This document shows, piece by piece, positions 1 through 7,609 of a stretch of DNA of 64,000 nt. The notes below the pieces were generated by a model, which made no database searches, was not told where the DNA came from, and was given only the letters and a program-made list of their open reading frames with translations. Origin of the DNA: JACCWP01 sp963785115. Lineage in GTDB: Bacteria > Actinomycetota > Actinomycetes > Propionibacteriales > Nocardioidaceae. Each line of letters opens with the position of its first letter. Position 1 is the stretch's first letter. The stretch covers positions 434,001 to 498,000 of the forward strand of contig CAWATY010000009.1 in the NCBI GenBank assembly GCA_963785115.1, written 5' to 3'. The position numbers and the translations under genes were made by a program.

Positions 1-361
1 GCCCCGGGGTCCTGGAGCCCCAGGTGCGCAGCGCCTTGAGGTCGTCGAGCTCGAGGTCGTAGCCCGCCAGGTAGAGCTGGATGTACTGGGTGAGCGACGA
101 ATGGCCCGCCGACAGCACGAAGCGGTCGCGGCCGGGCCACTTGGACGCTGTCGGGTCGTGACGCATCACCCGCTGGTAGAGCAGGTACGCCAGCGGGGCC
201 AGGCTCATCGCGGTGCCGGGGTGCCCGTTGCCCACCTTCTGCACCGCGTCCATGGCCAGCGTGCGGACGGTGTCGACGGCACGACGGTCGAGATCGGTCC
301 ACTCCAGGGACTCGGCCGACGAGTCGGCGGCACTCGTACGGGTGGTGTCGGCGATGGTCAC
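1..361 (-). CDS. tkt: Transketolase, N-terminal part (runs off the window edge)
   Basis: The reverse strand from a GTG at 361 encodes about 120 residues typical of a transketolase N-terminus. The string DTVRTLAMDAVQKVGNGHPG contains the conserved GHPG, followed by LAPLAYLLYQ and a GRDRFVLSAGHSS segment; these belong to the thiamine-diphosphate-binding half. The enzyme transfers two-carbon ketol units in the pentose phosphate pathway and acts as a cytosolic ThDP-dependent dimer. A GGGAG-like ribosome site precedes the GTG. The gene diverges from ctaB, an arrangement also seen in mycobacteria (tkt beside ctaB). The C-terminal four fifths lie outside the window. Confidence 0.93.
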   Translation of the reverse strand, partial: MTIADTTRTSAADSSAESLEWTDLDRRAVDTVRTLAMDAVQKVGNGHPGTAMSLAPLAYLLYQRVMRHDPTASKWPGRDRFVLSAGHSSLTQYIQLYLAGYDLELDDLKALRTWGSRTPG

Positions 362-457
362 GGGCGGCAGCTCCCCTGCTGACGGGAACGAGGTGTGCGG
401 ACCGGCGCGGCGGCCTGGACGTTCTCCCTCATCCGTCCCGGGGCGGGCGCCGTTTCG

Positions 458-463
458 AGCCTA
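458..463 (-). promoter_or_regulatory. Probable -10 element for tkt
   Basis: On the reverse strand this reads TAGGCT, a TAnnnT box about 95 bases upstream of the tkt GTG. No convincing -35 is visible. Assigned from motif and position only. Confidence 0.35.
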
Positions 464-527
464 CTGCGACCCACCGGTGGCCGCCGTTCGCCGCCCGCCC
501 GCTCGCTCGCGCCCGGCCCGCCGCCCG

Positions 528-533
528 TAGACT
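528..533 (+). promoter_or_regulatory. Probable -10 element for ctaB
   Basis: TAGACT on the forward strand would start transcription near 540, leaving a leader of roughly 58 bases before the ctaB GTG at 598, which has a good ribosome site. Motif and position only. Confidence 0.4.
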
Positions 534-597
534 CGCCGCGCGGCGTCGGCTGATGCCGTGCCGGACCCCCACCGCCGAGACCCAGGAGCGCGCGTCC

Positions 598-1566
598 GTG
601 TCGATCGTCGAGCGCAGGGCCCCCGGCGCGCCGGCCCTCGAGACGGTCCCGGTCGCACCGGGTGTCCCCACCGTTCGGACAGGATGGGCGGCGCGGACGG
701 GTGCGTACGTCGCCCTCACCAAGCCGCGGATCATCGAGCTGCTGCTGCTCACCACGGTGCCGGTGATGTTCCTTGCCAGCGGCGGGGTGCCGCGGCTGTG
801 GCCGGTCGTGGCGACGGTGCTGGGCGGCACCCTCTCGGCGGGCAGCGCCAACGCGTTGAACTGCGTGGTCGACGCCGACATCGACGAGCGGATGCGCCGG
901 ACCCGGCGCCGGCCGCTGCCCCGGCACGTGGTGAGCCGCCGCGCCGCCCTGATCTTCGGGCTGGCCCTCGGCGTCGTGTCGACGCTGTGGCTCGGGCTGC
1001 TCGTCAACTGGCTGTCGGCCGGACTCGCGCTCGCCGCCAACGTGTTCTACGTCGTCGGATACTCGATGCTGCTCAAGCGCCGCACCCCGCAGAACATCGT
1101 GTGGGGCGGTGCCGCCGGGTGCTTCCCGGTGCTGATCGGCTGGACGGCGGTGACGGGCGAGCTCGCCTGGCCGCCGGTGGTGCTGTTCGCGGTGGTCTTC
1201 TTCTGGACGCCGCCACACTTCTGGGCGCTGGCTATCCGCTACCGCGACGACTACGCCGCCGCCGCGGTGCCGATGTTGCCGGTGGTCGCGTCGGCGGTGA
1301 CGGTGGGACGTCAGATCGTGGCCTACGCCTGGGCCACCGTCGCGGTCTCGCTGCTGCTCTGGCCGGTGGCCGACACCGGGCTGGTCTATCCGGTGCTCGC
1401 GACCGTCCTCGGCCTGGGCTTCCTGGTCGAGGCGCACGCCCTGCTGGCGAGGGCCCGGCGCGGCGCCGATCCCGTCGGCCTGCGCGCGATGCGGCTGTTC
1501 CACACCTCGAACCTCTACCTCGCGCTGCTGTTCCTCTCGGTCGCGATCGACCCGCTGCTCCGCTGA
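598..1566 (+). CDS. ctaB: Protoheme IX farnesyltransferase (heme O synthase)
   Basis: A 322-residue UbiA-family membrane prenyltransferase that adds farnesyl to heme B, giving heme O for aa3-type cytochrome oxidase. It begins with a conserved LTKPRIIELLLLTTVPVM segment. The first Asp-rich motif is NCVVDADIDERMRRTRRRPLP-like (about residues 89-108), the second aspartate region is RYRDDYAAAAVPMLP, and about eight or nine hydrophobic segments span the protein. The start is GTG 598 because AGGAG lies nine bases upstream; an in-frame ATG at 553 lacks such a site. The gene is convergent with ctaA and their 3' ends overlap by about 50 bases. Heme O made here is the substrate of CtaA next door. Confidence 0.95.
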   Translation: MSIVERRAPGAPALETVPVAPGVPTVRTGWAARTGAYVALTKPRIIELLLLTTVPVMFLASGGVPRLWPVVATVLGGTLSAGSANALNCVVDADIDERMRRTRRRPLPRHVVSRRAALIFGLALGVVSTLWLGLLVNWLSAGLALAANVFYVVGYSMLLKRRTPQNIVWGGAAGCFPVLIGWTAVTGELAWPPVVLFAVVFFWTPPHFWALAIRYRDDYAAAAVPMLPVVASAVTVGRQIVAYAWATVAVSLLLWPVADTGLVYPVLATVLGLGFLVEAHALLARARRGADPVGLRAMRLFHTSNLYLALLFLSVAIDPLLR

Positions 1567-2084
1567 GCCACCCCCACCGCCGCAGAGCTTCCGGCGGTCG
1601 TGCGGTCGGGAGATCGGATGTCGAGCCAGAGCCAGGTGGCCGAGACGGTGAGCAGGGACGCGCCCATCAGGTGGGCGGCGACCAGGGCGACGGGCAGGTC
1701 GGTGGCGTACTGCACCAGCCCCACGGTGCCCTGGGCCAGCTCGACCCCGAGCAGGACCGCCGCGGAACGGGCCGCCGTCCTGGCCCCACCGGCCCACAGC
1801 GCCGCCATGCACCCGAGCGTCAACCCGACGAGCAGGAACACCAGGTCGGCGTGCAGCTGGCTGACAGTCGCCGGCGACAACCCGTTGCGCGGCGAGTCGA
1901 CGTCACCCGCGTGCGGTCCGCTGCCGGTGACGACGGTGCCCGCGTACAGAACCACCCAGCAGGTCGCGTACGTGCCGTGGACGAGCCGACGCGCCGGCCC
2001 GGGCGCCGGGTCGGGGACCCATCCGGCTCTGCTCGGCGCCGCACCGGTCTGGCGGACCAGCAGCACCGACCACGCGATCAGGAC
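1515..2084 (-). CDS. ctaA: Heme A synthase, C-terminal part (gene split by a duplication/assembly fault)
   Basis: In-frame reverse reading from 2084 to the stop at 1515 gives the C-terminal ~189 residues of a COX15/CtaA protein: the loop VTGSGPHAGD, QLHADLVFLLVGLTLG and LVAAHLMGASLLTVSATWLW, with conserved heme-ligand histidines. CtaA oxidises the C8 methyl of heme O to the formyl of heme A. Joined to 3195-3614, which is in the same frame because the offset of 1110 bases is divisible by three, it makes one 329-residue protein of normal CtaA length. As printed, the reading frame breaks upstream of about 2085, where the sequence becomes noisy. The 3' end overlaps ctaB on the opposite strand. 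Confidence 0.85.
   Translation of the reverse strand, partial: VLIAWSVLLVRQTGAAPSRAGWVPDPAPGPARRLVHGTYATCWVVLYAGTVVTGSGPHAGDVDSPRNGLSPATVSQLHADLVFLLVGLTLGCMAALWAGGARTAARSAAVLLGVELAQGTVGLVQYATDLPVALVAAHLMGASLLTVSATWLWLDIRSPDRTTAGSSAAVGVAQRSSGSIATERNSSAR
1881..2084. repeat. Exact 204-bp direct repeat, copy 1 (inside ctaA)
   Basis: Identical to 2991-3194, offset 1110 bases. Identity decays on both sides through single-base substitutions and frameshifting indels. Copy 1 continues cleanly to the left into the ctaA 3' end and becomes noisy to the right. This pattern suggests the overlapping ends of two contigs placed in tandem rather than a biological duplication. Confidence 0.9.
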
Positions 2085-2990
2085 ATGGACAGCATCAGGT
2101 GCAGCGCGACGACCACGGGTACAGGTCGGATCAGCGACGGTCACGACGCCGAGCAGCGCTGGGCCGGGATGGCCCAACAGCAGCCAGGTCGAGGTGCGGC
2201 GGGCTGCCGGAAGCGCGGGACGGTGCCGGACCACGAGCCAGCCAGGTCGCGACGGCGACCGCGACCAGCACCACGTGAGCAGACGGTTCGCGAACGCGAT
2301 CGCGCCAGTGCAGCACAGAGCTGCGCCGAGAGGTACGAAAGAGAGCGCCGCTCGGTGCGACGCGGGCCAGAAGCGGCAGCCGTAGTCCGACCCGGTCAGA
2401 CGCGACTGCTACCGCCGTCAGAAAGAGCCCGACGTAAGCGACGACGGAGGCAGCACGCCTGTCCGTGGCACGGCTGCTCGGTGGAGGAGGCGAACGCCGG
2501 CCGGCCGCTCAGTGCCGCCGGAAGGTCCGCACCGTGAGGGCGCCGGCGTGGAGCGTGCAGGCCACCAGCACTACGATCGTCGTCGTCGCGAGAACACCGC
2601 CGGACAGATCGGCGCGCGGCCCTCGGCGAGCGCGCCGGAGGGCAGCAGTACGGGTAGTGCGGTGGGGGCCGGAGTGAGGGTCGTCGGGGCCGAAAGCGGA
2701 AGATGGTCAGCCACGGCAGGCGCGCGAGGTCCGGCGCTGCGAGCGCTGCGCCGGGTAGGGGGACCGACGTCGCGCAGAAGCCCAGTGAGCCGACAGCCAC
2801 GGTGAGCAGTAGCGCAGCAGGGCGGCGCTGGTCACGGCTGTGGCATATAGGCCACGGTCTGGGGCGAGCGACCCCGAGTACGTCGCGGAGCATGGCGAGT
2901 CGTCCGCTGAGGCCCAACAGCGCGGCGCGTACTATGCTGACGAGCAGCCCAGGTCGGCGTGCAGCTGGCTGACGCTCGGCCGGTGACAGA
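2085..2990. other. Noisy duplicated sequence, probable assembly artefact; no real gene
   Basis: About 2085-2700 is an error-laden copy of 3195-3810 (ctaA 5' half and the end of the ABC permease). About 2700-2990 is an error-laden copy of 1590-1880 (ctaA 3' half). Indels break the frame in both, differences are not concentrated at third codon positions, and error density rises toward about 2700, the presumed junction. Short ORFs here are shadows or degraded ctaA pieces and should not be annotated. Removing 1110 bases (for example 2085-3194) restores an intact ctaA. Confidence 0.8.
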
Positions 2991-3194
2991 CCCGTTGCGC
3001 GGCGAGTCGACGTCACCCGCGTGCGGTCCGCTGCCGGTGACGACGGTGCCCGCGTACAGAACCACCCAGCAGGTCGCGTACGTGCCGTGGACGAGCCGAC
3101 GCGCCGGCCCGGGCGCCGGGTCGGGGACCCATCCGGCTCTGCTCGGCGCCGCACCGGTCTGGCGGACCAGCAGCACCGACCACGCGATCAGGAC
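2991..3194. repeat. Exact 204-bp direct repeat, copy 2 (inside ctaA)
   Basis: Second copy of 1881-2084. It is clean to its right (ctaA 5' half, permease) and noisy to its left, the mirror image of copy 1. Confidence 0.9.
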
Positions 3195-3614
3195 CATGGA
3201 CAGCATCAGGTGCAGCGCGACGACCCACGGGTTCAGGTCGGTCAGCACGGTCACGCCGCCGAGCAGCGCCTGGGCCGGGATGCCCAACAGCAGCCAGGTC
3301 GCGGTGCGGCGGGCCGCCGGAAGCGCGGGACGGTGCCGGACCACGGCCAGCCAGGTCGCGACGGCGACCGCGACCAGCACCCACGTGAGCAGCCGGTTCC
3401 CGAACTCGATCGCCCCGTGCACCCCGAGCTCGCCGTGCGGCACGAAGGAGCGGTCGGTGCAGCGCGGCCAGGTGGGGCAGCCGAGTCCCGACCCGGTCAG
3501 CCGGACCGCTCCGCCGGTCAGCACGATCCCGACGTTGGCCACGACCGAGGCCCACGCCAGTCCGTGCACGGCGCCGGCAGAGGGGCGAACGCCGGCCGGC
3601 CCGCTCAGTCCCAC
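2991..3614 (-). CDS. ctaA: Heme A synthase, N-terminal part (same gene as 1515-2084)
   Basis: From a GTG at 3614, which overlaps the permease stop by ten bases, the reverse strand encodes HGLAWASVVANVGIVLTGG, then AVRLTGSGLGCPTWPRC (conserved CtaA N-terminus), GVHGAIEFGNRLLTWVLV with a heme-ligand histidine, and VVALHLMLSMVLIAW. Residues 1-140 come only from this copy, and 141-208 are shared with 1881-2084. Past 2991 the frame runs into junk. Its place downstream of the ABC exporter mirrors Rv1456c-Rv1458c of M. tuberculosis. A later GTG (AVHGLAWAS region) is an alternative start. Confidence 0.85.
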
Positions 3615-4396
3615 CGGAAGGTCCGTGCCGTGAGGGCGCCGGCGCCGAGCGTCCAGGCCACCAGCACCACGATCGGCGTCGCCGCCAGCCCACCGCCGGA
3701 CAGGACGTCGCGCAGGCCCTCGCCGAGCGCGCCGGAGGGCAGCAGCACGAGGTGGGCGGCGGCGGCGTCGGGGTAGCGGTCGAGGGGGACGACCACGCCC
3801 CCGCCCGCCAGCAGCAGCAGGTGCACCAGGTTCGCCGCCGCGAGCGTTGCCTCGGCCCGCAGCGTCCCGGCCAGCAGCAGCCCTAGTGCGCCGAACGCCG
3901 CGGTGCCCAGGAGCACCAGCAGGGCCGCGCCGGCCACCGCGGTGACACCCCCGCTCGGGTCCCAGCCGAGGGCCGCGCCCACGCCGCACAGCAGCGCGAG
4001 CTGACCGCTCTCGACCAGCAGCACCGCGCCCACCTTGCCGGCGAGCAGCCCAGTGCGGGGGAGCGGCGACGCACCGAGCCGTTTCAGGACCCCGTAGCGG
4101 CGCTCGAAGCCGGTCGCTATCGCCAACGACGTGAACGCCGTCGACATCACCGCCAGCGCGAGCACGCCGGGTGTGAGCACGTCGATCCTCGGCTGGTCGC
4201 CGAGGTCGACCAGCGAGCCGGCCTGCTGGCCGCCGACCAGCACCAGCAGCGGGATGGCCACCGCGAGCAGCAGCTGCTCGCCGTTGCGGACCAGCAGCCG
4301 CGCCTCCAGCAGTGCCTGGGCGCGCACCATCCGGTGCAGCGGGGCGGCGCCGGGCGCCGGGGCGTACGAGACGGTGCTGCTCACGGGGTCGCTCAC
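3605..4396 (-). CDS. ABC-2 type transporter permease
   Basis: A 263-residue integral membrane protein with about six hydrophobic segments, for example LLLAVAIPLLVLVGG, TPGVLALAVMSTAFTSLAIA, TAVAGAALLVLLGTAAFGAL and LAATPIVVLVAWTLGAGALT. ERRYGVLKRLGASPLPR is the intracellular loop typical of ABC-2 (drug/polysaccharide exporter) permeases. GTG 4396 overlaps the ATPase stop in a GTGA, so the two are translationally coupled. Substrate unknown. The pair next to ctaA and sufR is conserved in actinobacteria (Rv1457c/Rv1458c), suggesting a link to heme or Fe-S metabolism, which is inference. Confidence 0.88.
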   Translation of the reverse strand: MSDPVSSTVSYAPAPGAAPLHRMVRAQALLEARLLVRNGEQLLLAVAIPLLVLVGGQQAGSLVDLGDQPRIDVLTPGVLALAVMSTAFTSLAIATGFERRYGVLKRLGASPLPRTGLLAGKVGAVLLVESGQLALLCGVGAALGWDPSGGVTAVAGAALLVLLGTAAFGALGLLLAGTLRAEATLAAANLVHLLLLAGGGVVVPLDRYPDAAAAHLVLLPSGALGEGLRDVLSGGGLAATPIVVLVAWTLGAGALTARTFRWD

Positions 4397-5319
4397 GGGC
4401 GCAGCTCCCGCCCGGTGAGGTCCAGGAACACGTCCTCGAGGCTGCGCCGCTCGACGTGCAGCGACTCCGGGAGCAGGCCCTGGGCCGCGCACCAGGCGGT
4501 CAGCGTGGCGAGCGTCTCGGGGTCCACCTTGCCGTGCACGACGTAGCCACCCGGGGTCAGCTCCTGCGCGTACGTGCCCTCGGACAGGGCGGCGGTCAGC
4601 CCGTCCAGGTCGAGGCCGGGACGCGCGCGGAACCGGATGGTGTTCTCGGCGCCGCGCGCGGCGAGCTCCGCGGGCGAGCCCGAGGCGACCAGCCGGCCGT
4701 GGTCGATGACGTGCACGAGGTCGGCCAGCCGTTCCGCCTCATCCATGTCGTGGGTGGTGAGCACCACCGTCACGCCGCTCTCACGCAGCTCGCGCACCAG
4801 GTCCCACGCGACGTGCCGGGCCTGCGGGTCGAGCCCGGCGGTCGGCTCGTCCAGGAAGACCAGCTCCGGCCGGCCGACGATGGCGGTGGCGAGGCCGAGC
4901 CGCTGCTGCTGGCCGCCGGACAGCCGGCGGTACGGGGTGCGGCCGCACGACCCCAGGCCGAGCCTCTCGACCAGGTGGTCGACATCCAGCGGGTGCGCGT
5001 ACATCGCCGCGACGTGCCGGAGCATCTCGCGGGCGCGGATCCCCGACCAGGCACCGCCCTGCTGGAGCATCACGCCGACCCGGCCGCCCAGGTCGCGTGC
5101 GTCGCGGCGGGGGTCGCGCCCGAGAACCTGCACCCGGCCGGCCTGCGCCCGTCGGTAGCCCTCGCAGGTCTCCACCGTCGTCGTCTTGCCCGCCCCGTTG
5201 GGCCCGAGGACGGCGGTGACCGAGCCGGCGGGGACCTCGAAACAGAGCCGATCCACCGCCAGGACGTCGCCGTACGTCATCACGAGGTCGTCGACGACGA
5301 CGGCGGAAGCGGCGGGCAC
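4393..5319 (-). CDS. ABC transporter ATP-binding protein (partner of the ABC-2 permease)
   Basis: A 308-residue cytosolic ATPase that powers the downstream permease. Visible motifs are Walker A GPNGAGKTT (about residues 39-47), Q-loop region VGVMLQQGG, signature RRLSGGQQQRLGLA, Walker B ELVFLDEPTAGLD and switch histidine TTHDMDEAE. About 90 extra C-terminal residues resemble the DrrA-type regulatory extension. The GTG start at 5319 is preceded by TAGACT six bases away on the reverse strand, so the transcript is probably leaderless. It diverges from sufR across 79 bases. Confidence 0.93.
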   Translation of the reverse strand: MPAASAVVVDDLVMTYGDVLAVDRLCFEVPAGSVTAVLGPNGAGKTTTVETCEGYRRAQAGRVQVLGRDPRRDARDLGGRVGVMLQQGGAWSGIRAREMLRHVAAMYAHPLDVDHLVERLGLGSCGRTPYRRLSGGQQQRLGLATAIVGRPELVFLDEPTAGLDPQARHVAWDLVRELRESGVTVVLTTHDMDEAERLADLVHVIDHGRLVASGSPAELAARGAENTIRFRARPGLDLDGLTAALSEGTYAQELTPGGYVVHGKVDPETLATLTAWCAAQGLLPESLHVERRSLEDVFLDLTGRELRP

Positions 5320-5325
5320 CGCACG

Positions 5326-5331
5326 AGTCTA
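5326..5331 (-). promoter_or_regulatory. -10 element placing a leaderless start at the ABC ATPase GTG
   Basis: Reads TAGACT on the reverse strand with six bases to the GTG at 5319. That spacing puts transcription initiation on or next to the start codon. Confidence 0.5.
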
Positions 5332-5387
5332 GGGAGCCGATCGACGCGCTCCGCCGGTCGGGTTTGGCTCCGCGGCCGAATAAGGGC

Positions 5388-5402
5388 ACACTGGTGTTGT
5401 GG
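5388..5402 (+). promoter_or_regulatory. Putative SufR operator overlapping the sufR start
   Basis: The sequence is ACACT, five bases, TGTGG. This resembles the ACACT-N5-TGTGA operator that I recall for M. tuberculosis SufR. It overlaps a CACACT -10-like box (5387-5392) and the GTG at 5399, so binding would block initiation of the suf transcript. The motif match is from memory. Confidence 0.5.
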
Positions 5403-6115
5403 AATTCGTCGCTGCAGCCTCGACCCGGGACGCGCCCACGCGCGACCGGGTCGCGCGTGCGCTGCTCGAGCGACGCCTCGCGACGGCCGCCGAGGTGGCC
5501 ACCGCCCTCGGACTGACGCCCGCCGGCGTACGCCGCCACCTCGACCACCTGGTGGCCGACGGCGTCGTCGAGGTGGCACCGGCCCGCTCCGAGGCCGGTC
5601 GCGGCCGCGGCCGGCCGGCACGCGCCTACCGCCTCACCGACCAGGGCCGCGAGGGCTTCGACCAGGCCTACGACGACCTGGCGGCCAGCGCGCTGCGCTA
5701 CCTGGCCCAGACCGGCGGCGAGGACGCCGTCCACGACTTCGCCCGGCGCCGGGTGGCCGAGCTGGAGAGCCGGTACGCACCGGCCCTGGCCGGACTCGGC
5801 GAGCAGGAGCGCCCGGAGGCCCTGGCCCGGGCGCTGACGGCTGACGGCTACGCTGCGTCGGTCCGGTCCGCACCGCAGGGTGCCTTCCCGGGTCTCCAGG
5901 TGTGTCAGCACCACTGCCCGGTGGCCCACGTCGCGGCGGAGTTCCCGCAGCTGTGCGAGGCCGAGACCGAGGTCTTCGCCCGGCTGCTGGGCCATCACGT
6001 GCAGCGGCTGGCGACCATCGCCCGCGGTGACGGCATCTGCACCACGAACGTCCCGCACCAGATCGCCCCGAACGCCCCGAACACCCCCCGACCGTCGGAG
6101 AGGACCCCCGCATGA
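5399..6115 (+). CDS. sufR: Fe-S-sensing transcriptional repressor SufR
   Basis: A 238-residue winged-helix (ArsR/DeoR-like) regulator. Residues about 15-60 form the HTH (LATAAEVATALGLTPAGVRR, then HLDHLVADGVVEV) with a GRGRGRPARAY wing. The C-terminal half carries cysteines 169, 173, 186 and 214, spaced x3, x12 and x27 as in SufR cluster-binding domains, suitable for a 4Fe-4S cluster. Holo-SufR represses the suf operon, and loss of the cluster derepresses it. It is first in the operon, its stop overlaps the sufB ATG (ATGA), and a candidate operator covers its own start. GTG 5399 is probably leaderless. Confidence 0.9.
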   Translation: MEFVAAASTRDAPTRDRVARALLERRLATAAEVATALGLTPAGVRRHLDHLVADGVVEVAPARSEAGRGRGRPARAYRLTDQGREGFDQAYDDLAASALRYLAQTGGEDAVHDFARRRVAELESRYAPALAGLGEQERPEALARALTADGYAASVRSAPQGAFPGLQVCQHHCPVAHVAAEFPQLCEAETEVFARLLGHHVQRLATIARGDGICTTNVPHQIAPNAPNTPRPSERTPA

Positions 6116-7524
6116 CGACGACCGCCCACCCCGAGCTCGAGGGTCTCGGCCGCTACAAGTACGGCTGGGCCGACTCAGACGTCGCCGGCACCGGCGCACG
6201 CCGCGGGCTCAACGAGGACGTCGTGCGCGACATCTCGGGGAAGAAGTCCGAGCCGCAGTGGATGCTCGACATGCGGCTCAAGGGGCTGCGGCTGTTCGGC
6301 CGCAAGCCACTGCCGGCCTGGGGCGCCGACCTGTCGACGATCGACTTCGACAACATCAAGTACTTCGTCCGGTCGACCGAGAAGCAGGCGACCACCTGGG
6401 ACGAGCTGCCCGACGACATCAAGAACACCTACGACAAGCTCGGCATCCCCGAGGCCGAGAAGCAGCGGCTGATCTCCGGCGTCGCCGCGCAGTACGAGTC
6501 CGAGGTCGTCTACCACCAGATCCGCGAGGACCTGGAGGAGCAGGGCGTGCTCTTCCTCGACACCGACACCGCTCTGCGTGAGCACGAGGACCTGTTCCGC
6601 GAGTACTTCGGCACGGTCATCCCCGTCGGCGACAACAAGTTCGCGGCGCTGAACACCTCGGTGTGGTCCGGCGGCTCGTTCATCTACGTGCCGAAGGGCG
6701 TGCACGTCGACATCCCGCTGCAGGCCTACTTCCGGATCAACACCGAGAACATGGGCCAGTTCGAGCGGACGCTGATCATCGTCGACGAGGACGCCTACGT
6801 GCACTACGTCGAGGGCTGCACCGCCCCGATCTACAGCACCGACTCGCTGCACTCGGCGGTCGTCGAGATCATCGTGAAGAAGGGCGCTCGCTGCCGCTAC
6901 ACGACCATCCAGAACTGGTCGAACAACGTCTACAACCTGGTGACCAAGCGGGCCACCTGCGAGGCCGGCGCCACCATGGAGTGGATCGACGGAAACATCG
7001 GCTCCAAGGTGACCATGAAGTACCCGGCCGTCTACCTGATGGGCGAGCACGCCAAGGGCGAGACGCTCTCGGTGGCCTTCGCCGGTGAGGGCCAGCACCA
7101 GGACGCCGGCTCGAAGATGGTGCACTGCGCGCCGCACACCAAGTCGTCGATCATCTCCAAGTCCGTGGCTCGTGGCGGCGGCCGCACGTCGTACCGCGGC
7201 CTGGTGCAGGTGCAGGAGGGGGCGCACCACTCGGCCAGCAGCGTCAAGTGCGACGCCCTGCTGGTCGACCAGATCAGCCGCTCCGACACCTACCCCTACA
7301 ACGACGTCCGCGAGGACGACGTGTCGATGGCGCACGAGGCCACGGTCTCCAAGGTGAGCGACGACCAGCTGTTCTACCTGATGAGCCGCGGCATGGAGGA
7401 GGACGAGGCGATGGCGATGATCGTGCGCGGCTTCGTCGAGCCGATCGCCCGCGAGTTGCCGATGGAGTACGCCCTCGAGCTCAACCGGCTGATCGAGCTG
7501 CAGATGGAGGGCGCCGTCGGCTGA
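6112..7524 (+). CDS. sufB: Fe-S cluster assembly scaffold SufB
   Basis: A 470-residue SufB with the full-length family core and the conserved C-terminus FYLMSRGMEEDEAMAMIVRG followed by FVEPIARELPMEYALELNRL. Other landmarks are YFVRSTEKQATTWDELPDDI, YVHYVEGCTAPIYSTDSLHS and a VKCDALL segment. SufB forms the SufBC2D complex, receives sulfur from SufS/SufU and builds nascent clusters in the cytosol. Unlike the M. tuberculosis homologue it has no intein. It starts at ATG 6112, overlapping the sufR stop. Confidence 0.97.
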   Translation: MTTTAHPELEGLGRYKYGWADSDVAGTGARRGLNEDVVRDISGKKSEPQWMLDMRLKGLRLFGRKPLPAWGADLSTIDFDNIKYFVRSTEKQATTWDELPDDIKNTYDKLGIPEAEKQRLISGVAAQYESEVVYHQIREDLEEQGVLFLDTDTALREHEDLFREYFGTVIPVGDNKFAALNTSVWSGGSFIYVPKGVHVDIPLQAYFRINTENMGQFERTLIIVDEDAYVHYVEGCTAPIYSTDSLHSAVVEIIVKKGARCRYTTIQNWSNNVYNLVTKRATCEAGATMEWIDGNIGSKVTMKYPAVYLMGEHAKGETLSVAFAGEGQHQDAGSKMVHCAPHTKSSIISKSVARGGGRTSYRGLVQVQEGAHHSASSVKCDALLVDQISRSDTYPYNDVREDDVSMAHEATVSKVSDDQLFYLMSRGMEEDEAMAMIVRGFVEPIARELPMEYALELNRLIELQMEGAVG

Positions 7525-7609
7525 CCCACAGCCGACGACGGAAGCACCTGACTACGGCAGCCCGGCTATCGCCGGCAGACCCAGCACCGAGCGAAGGAAG
7601 ACACCGCAC

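Noticed and set aside
558..2537. Long open frame opposite in phase to ctaB
   Set aside because: Arg/Pro-rich translation without domains; a high-GC shadow of ctaB and the ctaA region.
2085..3154. A second, diverged ctaA or ABC permease paralogue
   Set aside because: Frameshifting indels, no codon-position bias, and exact identity in the centre with decay at both sides fit an assembly overlap better than a paralogue.
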